Source: Jacaranda mimosifolia
Taxonomy: Eukaryota > Streptophyta > Magnoliopsida > Lamiales > Bignoniaceae
DNA length: 64,000 nucleotides
Direction of reading: 5' to 3'
NCBI GenBank assembly: GCA_018894105.1
Contig: CM032119.1
Location: forward strand, 19,609,246-19,673,245
Part shown: positions 35,012 through 45,820 of the stretch, piece by piece
How positions within the stretch are numbered: position 1 is the first letter of the stretch
How the letters are laid out: each line of letters begins with the position of its first letter
Made by a program: the position numbers and the translations under genes
The notes under the pieces: generated by a model
What the model was told of the DNA's origin: nothing
Database searches by the model: none
What the model saw: only the letters and a program-made list of their open reading frames with translations

Positions 35012-36640
35012 AATATGAGTTTAGTCAGTGGATCTGCTATATTCTCTTTCGAGGCATCTCTCTCACTCGAATGTTGCATCTATCAATGATCTCCCTGATC
35101 AAATGATATCGCCTCAGTATGTGCTTGGATCACTGATGAGATCTTGGCTCTTTAGTTGTGCAACTACCCCGTTGTTATCATAGAAGATAAGTACTGGCTC
35201 ATCAATGCTAGGCTCTACATTGAACTCTTGAATGAAGTTCTTCATCCATATACCCTCTTTTTTAGCTTCTGAAGCATCAATATATTCTGCCTCTATGGTA
35301 GAGTCGATAGTGCTATCTGGTTTGGAACTCTTCCAACTCACCGCGCTGCCACTGAGGCAAAATATGAATCCAGAAATGGATTTTGGGTCATCTACATCAG
35401 ATTGAAAATTTGAATCCGAAAACCCCTCTAGTTTCAATTCTTCACCGCCTTAAACTAAAAACAAGTCCTTAGTCTTTCTCAAGTACTTAAGGATTGCTTT
35501 TACGGCTATCCAGTAACTTTCACCAGGATTGGATGGGAAATAGCTCGTAACATTTAGAACATGTGCCACATCTAATCTTGTACATTAAACTGCATACATT
35601 ATGTTCCTAATAGTAGAGGTATAAGGTATGTGGGATATTCTTTGTCTCTTGTCGTTCATCTTAGGGTCATAGATTTAGAGAGATGAATGTTATGTCCTAT
35701 AGGAATGAATCCCCTCTTCGATTCTTCAATACTAAACCTCTTTAGTATCTAGTCAATGTACGACATTTGAGAATGCCCTAGCATCCTTCTAGATCTATCG
35801 CTATAGATACGTATTCTTAATACGTAGGATGCCTATCCCCATTCCTTCATGGAGAATTGAGTAGAAAACTATGCTTTAGTACATTCTAACATCCCTACCT
35901 CATTTCCAATGAGAAGGATGTCATCGACATAAAACACAATAAACTATACACTACTCCCACTAGCCTTCATATATTCACATGGTACATACATATTTTTTGA
36001 CAAAGCCAAATGATTTGACTGTCTTGTCAAAACGTATGTTCCAAGTTTGGGATGCCTATTTGAGTCCATAGATGGATCTCTTGAGTTTGCAAACCTTTTG
36101 CTCACTCCTCTTTAATGTAAAACCTTGTGGTTTCTCCAAATAAATTTCTTCTTCAATGTCTCCATTGAGGAAAGTGGTTTTTACATCCATTTGCCATATC
36201 TCATAGCTATAATATGCAGCTATGGTAAGTAGAATCTGAATGGACTTAGGCATTGCGATCGGTGAAAAGGTTTCCTCAAAATCGATACCGGATATTGAGT
36301 GTAACCTTTTGCCACTAGTCGCGTCTTAAAAGTTGCTACTTCTCCATCAACTCCAAGCTTTCGCTTATAGATCCACTTGCAAACAACGAGAGCTATTCAT
36401 TTTGGTGGATCTACCAAAGTCCTCTGTTGGAGTACATGGAATCCATTTCAAATCTCATGGCATCTTGCAATGTCCCGAGTCTATATCTAACATAGCTTCC
36501 TCGTAAGTCTTCGAATCACTATCCGAGTAGCCTGCCTCATGAAGGAATCCAAACCTTTCGGGTTACTTCTTGATTTTGTCCGACCTTCTAGAAGGATATA
36601 TCTAAGGCTCTTATTGCTCATTTATTTCTACCACTTGTGG
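35012..36640 (-). pseudogene. Copia-C reverse transcriptase and RNase H remnant (copy 1)
   Basis: RNase H is well kept at 35114-35437. GFSDSNFQSDVDDPKSISGF carries the first Asp, STIEAEYIDASEAKKEGIWM the Glu, and IFYDNNGVVAQ the next Asp. The RT N-part is at 36056-36253 (YEIWQMDVKTTFLNGDIEEE). The active-site Y-V-D-D at 35920-35931 is intact, but stops and frameshifts lie around it. The linker at about 36400-36640 is strongly eroded. Confidence 0.88.
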
Positions 36641-37960
36641 GATTTTATGATCATCTTGAACTTTATCAAGTTCAACAACAATGACATTTCTATCTATTAG
36701 AAATTACTTTTCCAAGAAGTAGGCATTCCTTGAGACAAATACCTTTTGTTATCAGGGATCATAGAAGTAATAACCTAAAGACTCTCTTGAGTATCCCACA
36801 AACTTGCACAAGGTGGATCTATTATCCAACTTATCTCCTACTATCTATCTCATGTAAGTAGGAAATCCCTAAACCTTAAGGTATTGGTAAGAGGGTGCTT
36901 TGCCGTACACAATCTCATGCGGTGTTTTTGACACCAACTTTAATAGCTTCACCGTCTTTTGTAAACATATCCCTAAAAGGATATGGGCACATCAAAAAAG
37001 CTCATCATGGAATGTGTCATGTCTAATAAAGTACGGTTTCTCCTTTCGGCTATTCTATTGTGTTGGGGTGTGCCGGGTGGAGTCCATTATGAGAGAATCA
37101 CATTCTCTGTTAGATAATCCAAGAACTCGATATTTATGTATTCTCCTCCTTGATCTAATCAAAGAGCTTTAATACTAAGTCCCTTTTTCTTTTCTATATC
37201 ATTCCTACACGCTTTGAACTTTTCAAAGGCTTCGAACTTGCACTTCATAAGAAATCGTGTTCGAACCAACTATAATCATCAGTAAAGGTAATGAAGTAGG
37301 AATAGCCTCCTCTCACACTAACTTTAGTGGTCCACAAACATCCGCATAGATCAAATCCAAAGGACTTGTGGTGTGCTCTGTTTGTCCTACAAAAGGAGCT
37401 TTGTTCATTTTTCCATTTAAACAAGATTCACAAGTAGGAAGTTCCTCAATGCCACAACATTTAGTGCTTTGAGAGCTTCTAACTTGTTCATCCTATTTTT
37501 AGAAACCTACCCAAGTCTTGCATGCCAAAGAATAGCATCTTCTTGGTTATTTAATTTCCTTTTACTTGATGGAATATACATTAGTGAAGTATCTAGTATG
37601 TATAATTCGTTATTCAATGTACCTTGTGCAATTAAAGAACTATTCTTCAATATTTTCAATAGACCATTCGATATAGAAAAATCAAATCCTTCATTATCAA
37701 GAATGGATATTGAAATAATCTTCTTAACAAGTTAGGGTACATAATAACAAGGATTTAACTCAACATAAGCATTCCCCAAGTCTAACTTTACTATGCCTTG
37801 GACCGTAGCGGCAACCTTTGCTCCATTTTTTAGGCAAAGGATCATATCCCCTTTACGTAGACTCTTGCTTCTTTTCATCCCCTATAACGAATTATAAAGG
37901 TGAGAACCACATACATTATCAAATACCTATGAGGAAGAATTAGTTGTTAAGTGCATTTCA
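36641..37960 (-). pseudogene. Copia-C integrase, pre-integrase and protease remnant (copy 1)
   Basis: The integrase is readable in pieces. Minus-strand codons near 37270-37330 give VRGGYSYFITFTDDYSW, with the conserved region after the first Asp. The region at 36900-37170 matches the second half of the core (the HNG...E region and the YALE/LN region) but is broken. The pre-integrase and protease stretch at about 37500-37960 aligns with the better Copia-D copy at 61727-62270 and has no open frame. Confidence 0.75.
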
Positions 37961-38795
37961 ATGAACTACATTCCTTTCCCAATGAGGGCAAGGTATTCTT
38001 TACAATTTCTTTTCCACTACCTCTTTTTTCCATAGTAGAAACAAGATGCATCGGTCTTGTCACCTTTCATTTTGTTAACTCTCCCCAAACTTTTCAAAGG
38101 TTGCTTTCCTTTCGAGGAGGAACTCTTCTTCCTCTTACCTCCCTTTCTAGGACCCCGAGGGCCTTTTGACTTAAAGGCGATAGCAAGCAAAGAGGTTTCT
38201 ATTTTTTCATTGTCACCTCAACGATCATAAGCATGTTCACCAATTTGTCAATCGTGACCTCTTGCTTGGACATATTGAAGTTCATAACGAATTGGTCGAA
38301 TAAAGGGGGCAACGATTAGAGGATCAAATCTACGTAAAAGTCATTGTCCATGACCACATCTAGTTGTCCAATCTTCTCGATGATCCCTATCATCTTGAGG
38401 CCATGATCATGGACATTAGCACCTTAACCCATCTATGTCCTAAAGAGCTCATTCGATAAAGCAAACTTTTTTATGTTAAGTTTAGGCACCATACAAATCT
38501 TGTAGGTGTTTATAGATCTCACATGCATGTCTCATATGCTTGTGAGTCTTTTGAAGCTCATTAGTCATGGAAGCCATCATGAGGTATTTTACTTGTAGAT
38601 CATCATCCACAAGTTTAGCGAAAACTTCACATGCCTCATCGGTGGCATCGTCACCCAATGTGTCTGGCGGACATTGATCAAGTACATAAGTCCTCTTTTT
38701 GGAGTCAAGAATGATTTTAAGGTTCCTTAATCAATCATGGAAGTTAGGATAAGTTTATTGTTTTCCAAAATGCTTGTGAGTGGATTTTTAGCCAT
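37961..38795 (-). pseudogene. Copia-C gag remnant (copy 1)
   Basis: The start codon at 38795 opens MAKNPL..., as in Copia-A. The sequence aligns along its length with the gag of Copia-A and Copia-D, including the VVDNDLY..LIL-like block near 38340 and the zinc knuckle region near 38020-38060. It is cut by stops, so no frame longer than about 70 codons remains on the coding strand. Confidence 0.75.
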
Positions 38796-40646
38796 TTTCT
38801 TTGTTTGAAGATTTCAAAAATCTACAAGAGGGAAAAAAAGAGTATAAGCATATGATTGAATTATTGATATTGTGAAAAACATGTTTATGGTCTTTCAAGC
38901 ATGTTTTTCTCCCACTATTTTATCAAATGCTTCACCCCCTAGAAGAATTCAGGAAATCTCATTTCCTAGTGAGAATCAAGACCCTAAGAACTTGTAAGTG
39001 AACCCTCATGACCAGATGTATATCCACAAACAATCCAAAGGTAAGCAACTTTTGCTAATTTCTTTTTATGCAACTCTTGATACATTTTGCCTCACCATTT
39101 CATGTAGATCCCCTATAAGGACGACCTCTACATTACTTGGTGTTAAGTCGAACCTACAAATCAAGTTTGATTTGAAATAGGCACCACAACATCTCCCATA
39201 ATCGAGTGTATAATGTGTGGGCATTCTCAAATCAAATGTGCATCTCATGCTAAGTATATGGTCACAGCTTTCCACCTAAGTGTGACCCCCATGACCGGAT
39301 GTATATCACACAAAGGTGATAGCATCGACATGCCACATACTATTGGTAGAAGGCATGGATTAATTAAAACTCTTTTAATATTTAGGTTTTCTATATCCTA
39401 ACCGTGCATCTCATACATTAATAGGATATGGAAAGCAAAAATAATTAAATGCACCTAGCAAGCTCCTAGGGTGGGATGACCATGAGCCCAACCAAATGGT
39501 GCACTTAGAGCCATAAGTGCACCACTTAGTTGATTTTAAGTGGGTTGATTAAATCTAACTATTACATGATTGTATCCCCATACATTCATGGGTCTTCATA
39601 AGAGTCCATGCCTCTAATGGTCTTCTTTGCTCTATGCAATATTTACATAAGAAGAAATCCTCACTCCTAGTGATTCTACTCTCATAACTTTTACAAGATA
39701 GAATAAAAAAGGCATACAAGCCTCAATTTAATACAACCCTTTTCAATAACTTGAAACAAATAAAATCAATATTAAAGGCTCATGATCATCCCCATTCATT
39801 CATTATCCATTCAACAATTAAATGAAAAATAAATAAATCTAGAATTAACAATTAATTCCAACAATTAAGTGCTCATCTCATAAAAATATAATTAGCCAAG
39901 CATAACATTTATGCAATAAGTAGGAGATTAACTTTAACGAATTTTTACAAGCAATCAAAAATGTCAAACATAATTTAGAGACCTTGCACAACACTTGTGC
40001 ATCAATCATGTATGAGTCAAAACTCTTTTGGTCACATAAAGGAGCACAAAAATAACAAAAACTCATGCTAAATGAAAAAGTGCCACTGGTCACCCAAGCT
40101 AGGTGCGCTGTTGTTCGGCCAGTGCCCGACGAGGCTGGGCAGCTTGCCCTATTTTCACTTTAGCACCGAATCATGTCCATTTTAGCTCAATGTTTGTGCA
40201 CCAAAAAATTTAGGACACTTACTAAACAATAAAACATACATTATTGATGAAATTTCATATTCAAAACTCCTTTTTAAAAATAGAATTTCAAGTGCTCAAT
40301 CATAGTTTCAAAAATAAGTTAAAGTAAGAATCACATTCTTCAAAAGTCTCCAACAAAACTCCAATCAAATTGGAAACTTAAGGCCAATCAAGACATGCTA
40401 TATCATCATCTAACATCAATTAATGCCAAATGAACATTCAACATTAATAGCTATGAATTAAAACATATTAATCATATGAATCAACACTTAAAACACATAT
40501 TAGCATGCTTTTAATTCATCAATCAATGAGCCATATACAACATCATCCAAATACTCTAACCCATCAATTGAATTAAGAATTTGGTGATTAGATCAATCCA
40601 TCACATGAATCAATCTAACAGAAAATCCAAATCAAATCAAGAATTA
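38796..40646 (-). other. Copia-C leader region (copy 1)
   Basis: Leader of about 1.85 kb with a pre-gag hairpin (38874-38909, a perfect 10-bp stem GAAAAACATG / CATGTTTTTC), the four-hairpin array (38998-39311) and a GC-rich patch with the inverted repeat GGGCA-GCT-TGCCC at about 40137-40149. Confidence 0.75.
38998..39311 (-). promoter_or_regulatory. Four-hairpin leader array, Copia-C (copy 1)
   Basis: Stem-loops at 38998-39027 (GTGAA/TCCAC, one G-U on the RNA strand), 39104-39131 (GTAGA/TCTAC), 39184-39220 (CCACA-a-CAT / ATG-TGTGG) and 39280-39311 (GTGTGA/TCACAC). Loops 1 and 4 share ATGACCRGATGTATA, which replaces the CGCTTCGAGTGCC motif of Copia-A and B in both hairpins. Confidence 0.65.
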
Positions 40647-40659
40647 GGCTCCAATACCA
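40647..40659 (-). other. Copia-C primer binding site (copy 1)
   Basis: TGGTATTGGAGCC on the minus strand is the initiator tRNA-Met site with two changes. The duplicate lies at 53332-53344. Confidence 0.88.
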
Positions 40660-40661
40660 CT

Positions 40662-42562
40662 TGAAAGCAAGTAAGGTACTAGGATCCCATAATAATACTT
40701 CAAAAACTTAAATAAACTAGTGCTTACACGCACCAAGGATCTAAGCATACTTTAGGATTCAGATTTGGTTGAAGAGTTACCTTAAGAGCTTAAATCCAAA
40801 GGTAGATTGAAGAACTCCTTCTTCAAACAGAATCTGCTAAATAGTGGCGTAGCTGGAAGCAAGTGATTTTTGACCAATTCAAAACTCTCCAAAAATACTA
40901 AAAAAATTTTAGTAGATGCTCAAGTCTTGAGGAAGCTGTTGGGATAAATTTCAGTTCAAAACTCCTTCTAGATCTCCTAGAATAAAATCGACAATAGAAT
41001 GGTCTTGCAGGTGGATCTCCAAAGGCTTAGCAAACCATTTGCTTTACCTCTATCAAATGATCCGCACACCAATCTAAATCCTACTACTCCTCACTTGTAG
41101 CTGGAGAAAAAAATGAGAGTTGATAGGGAAATGGCCAATTTTAAGGTGAGGAGAAAAAGAGAAAGGTGATCTTTCAACATATGAATGAATACCTTGAAAA
41201 TGGAGGAAAAAGTGAGGATCTAATTCTTAACTTTCTAAAGTAATAACCTAAAGACTCTCTTAAGTATCCCACAAACTTGCACAAGGTGGATCTACTATCC
41301 AACTTATCTCCTACTGTTCATCTCACGTAGGCAGGAGATCCTCAAACTTTAAGGTATTGGTAAGATGGTGCTTTGTCATACACAATCTCATGCTAGGTCT
41401 CCATGGAGAGAATTTTCTAACACATAGAAAGTTTCGCCATTATATAGAAAATGTAATTGGTTTTTGTGTGTGACCCAATAGGTTCTAGCATTCATTAGAC
41501 ATGGGCTCACAACTCCTTGTGACTTTTGAATATCGTATATTCATTTTAGTTTAAACTCCTTTTAAGCTAATCAACTCAATTCAATTAATCTCCATCAATT
41601 GAAGAGTACCCAATCTCCATGGTCGATGTCCAACGTCAAGCACGTGAAGCCCAACTAATTAGCCAAAGTGAATGCTTTTGAAGAACCATTATAGCTCTAT
41701 GCATACCATGCAAATATGATCCTTCCGTCTCCTATCTCCTAAAAGAGACTTAGGGCAAGATATTTGCCGGCTCCCTAATATCCTCGATGCTATGGCTCTA
41801 TTCCTAATGTTTGATTCCACTTTATGACCTCATCTTTGAAAAACTCCTTTTCCAAATTTTTATGCTACATTGCGCAAGGATTTCATGGAATCAATCATTA
41901 TAAAATACATAGGAGATGCACTCGCCCTTCATAAAGACGAGAAGTCGGATTCCATCTTGGATCTCACAAACCTCCATGTCTAAGTAGCTTATGCCCAATC
42001 ATCACCTGAAAGGCCTGCTAAGTGACCAGAGAGGGGTCAAAGCATGAGGACCTAAACACAAGGTTACCATGGATCCTCAAGTCAAAGGATTAATTATATG
42101 CACTAGTGTAAGCCGAAGAATTTGCCACTATCGACTTGCCACTTCGGCTATCTAGTAGATTCTCCGGGTGGGCCTTTAGTGCCTTGTTCTCTAACAATCA
42201 CCTACTAACATATATCCATATCTAATATAGGATTGCTCATGGAATGGAGTAACATCCAACCCTTAGGTTTATGTATCGTTAGTGCAAGTCTATCTAGATC
42301 TTAGATGCCTTGTCTCATAAGATCCTATGACTTGGAAGATTAAAGATCATGACCGAGTAAGACTTATTCCATGATCACCACATACTGTGTGACCAAGTTT
42401 CGTAGTCTTACGTGATCTAAGGGATTCAACCAAATGCCAGTAAAGTAATAATAAGCATAAGATAAAGATGGTCATATAATGAATATCATTCAATAAAGAT
42501 TATCTTACAAGGAAATAGTTTACAAGACCAATCTAACTGGCTTGTGAGGTACTATTCCAATA
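40662..42562 (-). repeat. Copia-C 5' LTR, rearranged (copy 1)
   Basis: It starts TGAAAGCAAGTAAGGTACTA and ends CTATTCCAATA. About 500 bp of the expected LTR, including the TATA region and the TTAA-rich array, are missing. In their place lies a 156-bp pol fragment (41238-41393). As it stands this LTR has no core promoter. Confidence 0.85.
41238..41393 (-). repeat. pol fragment inside the Copia-C 5' LTR (copy 1)
   Basis: It matches the integrase/RT linker of Copia-C itself (36768-36923) at about nine bases in ten by eye, in the same orientation. It is bordered on both sides by LTR sequence and present in both duplication copies, so it predates the duplication. Confidence 0.85.
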
Positions 42563-42567
42563 TGAAT

Positions 42568-43598
42568 ACCATATATTCATTGTATTTTAAACTCTTTTAA
42601 ACTAATTGACTCAATTTAATTAATCTCGATTAATTGAAGTGTGCCCAATCTCCATGGTCGATGTCCAACCTCAAGCCCATGGAGCCGAAGTAATTGGCCG
42701 AAATAAAATCTTTTGGAGAACTATTCTAGCTCTACGCATATCATGCAAATAAGGTCCTTCCGTCTCCTATCTCCCGAAAGAGGCCTAGGGCAAGATATTT
42801 GCCGATTCCCTAATAGCCTCAATTCTATGTCTCTATTCAAATGTTCAATTCCTCTTTATGACCTCATCTTTTGAAAAACTCCTTTTTCAAATTGTCATAC
42901 TACCTTGCGCAAGGATTTCTAAGAATCGATCATTATAGAATACGTAGGAGATGCATTTGCCCTTCACAACGACGAGGAGTCGAATTTTATCTTGGATCTC
43001 ACAAATCTCCATATCTAAGTAGTTCACACCCAACTTCTACCTAAACGCCCAGCTATGTGGCCAAGGAAGAGTCAAAGCATAAGGACCCAAGCACAAGGTT
43101 ACCATGGATCCTCATGTCAGAGAACTAATTATTTACACTAGCGTAAGCTGGGGAACTTGCCACTACCGACTTGCCACTTCAGCTATCTAGTCGATACTCT
43201 AGGTAGGCCTTCAATGACTTGTTCCCTAACAAGAACCCATTAACATGCATTCATATCTCATATGGGATTGCTCATGCAATAAAGTAACATCCGACCCTTG
43301 GATTTATGCATCGTTAGTGTAAGTCTATCCAGATCATAGATGCCCTGTCTCATAAGATCCTATGACTTGGAAGCTTCAAGATCACGGCAGTGTAAGACTT
43401 ATTCCATGATCACCACCTAGTGCGTGACCAAGTCCCATAGTCTATGTTGATCTAAGGACTTCAACCAAATGCCAGTGAAGTAAATATAAGCATAAGATAA
43501 AGATGGCCATTTAAAGAATATCATTCAATCAAGATTATATCACAAGTAAAATAGTTTACAATGTCAATCTAATTGGCTTGTGGGGTACTATTCCAACA
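42568..43598 (-). repeat. Copia-A 5' LTR, right part (copy 1)
   Basis: It resumes ACCATATATTCATT where 32001 stopped and ends TACTATTCCAACA. The target duplication TGTAT follows at 43599-43603. Confidence 0.88.
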
Positions 43599-43603
43599 TG
43601 TAT

Positions 43604-43636
43604 AGCAGATTTGAGGTTTATTAGAGCTGTCTTTGG
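43604..43636 (+). other. Residue of the plus-orientation LTR between Copia-A and Copia-D (copy 1)
   Basis: This 33-bp sequence is what remains of the host of the Copia-A insertion (continuing from 12553). Copia-D begins right after it. The five bases TTTGG (43632-43636) are the expected left target duplication of Copia-D. Confidence 0.6.
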
Positions 43637-45820
43637 TGAAAGATGGTGTAATTCAAGAATCCAATTTAAAATATTTAAAAACTAAAAAGTAACTTAAATT
43701 ACACCTCCACAAGGATCTAAATTCATGCCTATAAAATGGATCAAGGTCAGATAATTACCTCTCAAGAAAAATCCAACCAAAACTTGAAGATGTGCTTCCT
43801 TTCCCGAAAGCAGATTGCCTCTGGTGTAGTGATCAACTTTTGACTAGGAAAATCACCTCCGATTTGAGCCAAATCTGGACAAACATTTCGCCAACTCCTT
43901 GGAGAATATCCAGCAAAAAAATTCAGCTCCAAATAATTCAGGCAAGGCAGCAAACATAGTCTAGAAAGTTACTGCTAGATTAGAGGATCACCAAAAACAA
44001 GCAACCAAAATGTCTTGCCTATAATGTGAAAGTCTACACACCAATGGACAATCTTTTTCTTTCTAGTTCAGCTGGAAAAACTAAGAAGAAACCAAGAGGA
44101 TAATAAAGGCCGAAAAGTGAGGGGGGGGAGGTTAAGAAGGTGTGAAGCCTCAACTCATGAGAGAATCACAAAATTGAAGGGAAATTTGGATCTAATTGGA
44201 TCTAACAATTAGATCTTAATGCTTGCAAAAACCATGTGTTAGCCACCCTTCTCTATATCTATATATAGATGGGGGATGGAATGATGCCAAGGGGCGCCAC
44301 ATGTCATGCCAACTTGTAAGCAAGTTGCAAGTTACATGTGAATTTGAATTTCAATTGGAGTCTTCATTTCATCTTATGAAATGTTATCCAAATGAATTCT
44401 AATTCCACACAAAATGAAATCTTCATTTGAATTTTCCCCTCCAAAATTATTTCTTCACTTTAATTAAATTAAACACTTTAATTTAATTAAACTTTAACTT
44501 AACTTTTAAGTCAACTAACTTAACTCTTTAAGATAGTAATTGTTAACTTAACTCTTTAAGTTAACTTGACCAATTGATAGTCAGGTGACACCAAATAAAA
44601 TTAACACTTAATTTAATTGGTCTTAATTTAACTCCTTGAATTAATTAGATCAATTTAACAATTAAATTGATCATACCAAAATGACTCAAAAATGCATCAA
44701 CCGTAACCCTCAATTTTTTATCATTAGGAATCTTTTTAACACTTAGAAAATTCCCTTCATCAAATAGGATTTTCAATTGGCTTTTGTGTGTGACCCATTA
44801 GGTTCTACCATTCATTGGACATGGGCTCACAACTCTTATGACTTTAGAATATCAAAAATTCACTTTAGTTTAAACTCCTTCAAACTAATCAATTCAATTC
44901 AATTCAATTAATCTCTATTAATTGAAGAATACATAATCTTCATGGTCGATGCCCAACCTTATGCCCATGGAGCCCAACAATTGGCCGAATGAATGCTTTT
45001 AGTGAACCATTATAATACTATGCGTACCATACAAATACGGTCCTTTCATATCCTATCTCCATGAAAAAGACCTAGGGCAAGATATTTATCGGCTCCCTAA
45101 CACCCTCGATACTATACATCTATTCTTAATGTTCAATTCCGATTTATGACCTCATCTTTGGAAAACTCTTTTTCTGAATTGTTATATTGCCTTGGCTAGG
45201 GACTACTTGGAATTAATCATCATATAACACATAGGAAATGCACTCGCCCTTTACAAAGACGAGGAATCGGATCTCATCTTCGATCTCATAAACCTCCATA
45301 TCTAAGTAGCTCATACACAATCACAACCCGAACGGCACTAGGTGACCAAGGATGAGTCAAAGTATGAGGACCTAAACAGAAGGTTACAATGGATCCTCAT
45401 GTCAAAGGACTAATTATATATACTAACGTAAGCTGGAGAACTTGCCACTATGGCTACCAAGTGGATTCTCCTGCATGCATATCTCATATGGTTAGCTCAT
45501 GGAATAGAACAATATCCAACCCTTGGATGTGCATCGTTAGTGAAAGTCTATCTAAATCTTAGATGCCCTGTCTCATAAGATTCTATGACTTGGGATATCT
45601 AAGATTACGGCTGTGTAAGAATTATTCCATGATCATCATGTAGTGCGTGACCAAGACCCATAGTCTTGTGTGATCTAAGGGCTTCAACCAAATGCTAGTG
45701 AAGAAATATAAGCATAAGATGAATATGGTCATTTATAAAGTATATCATTCAATCGAGATTGTATCACCAGTGAAATAGTTTACATACCAATCATATTGGC
45801 TACGGGGCACTATTCCAACA
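43637..45820 (-). repeat. Copia-D 3' LTR (copy 1)
   Basis: 2184 bp, from TGAAAGATGGTGTAATTCAA to CACTATTCCAACA. A TATA-like string is at 44255-44268. It lacks 27 bp present in copy 2 (near 56976-57003). Other LTRs keep the GGTGGCATCACACCTTCCTC block, so this is a deletion in copy 1. Confidence 0.88.

Larger units (their letters stand above)
32776..42562 (-). mobile_element. Copia-C, nested Ty1/copia retrotransposon
   Basis: Element with 3' LTR 32776-34933, internal region 34934-40661 and a rearranged 5' LTR 40662-42562. The right edge ends in CCAATA followed by TGAAT (42563-42567), which pairs with TGAAT at 31997-32001, left of the extra LTR fragment. Removing 32002-42562 plus one TGAAT restores the Copia-A LTR. 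From 35012 on, the element is copied in the 12.7-kb tandem duplication. Confidence 0.85.
12554..43598 (-). mobile_element. Copia-A, outer Ty1/copia retrotransposon with nested insertions
   Basis: Full-length element on the minus strand, bounded by a perfect 5-bp target duplication TGTAT (12549-12553 and 43599-43603). The 3' LTR is split (12554-14328 and 24596-24995, about 2175 bp) by Copia-B. The 5' LTR is split (30791-32001 and 42568-43598, about 2242 bp) by the Copia-C insertion. The internal region 24996-30790 carries gag, protease, integrase, RT and RNase H remnants. The right end of the element is contained in the 12.7-kb tandem duplication. Confidence 0.9.

Noticed and set aside
43762..43953. 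63-codon open frame, also at 56447-56638
   Set aside because: It lies in the LTR, in a region where other LTR copies are not open, and has no recognisable domain. It is identical only because of the tandem duplication.
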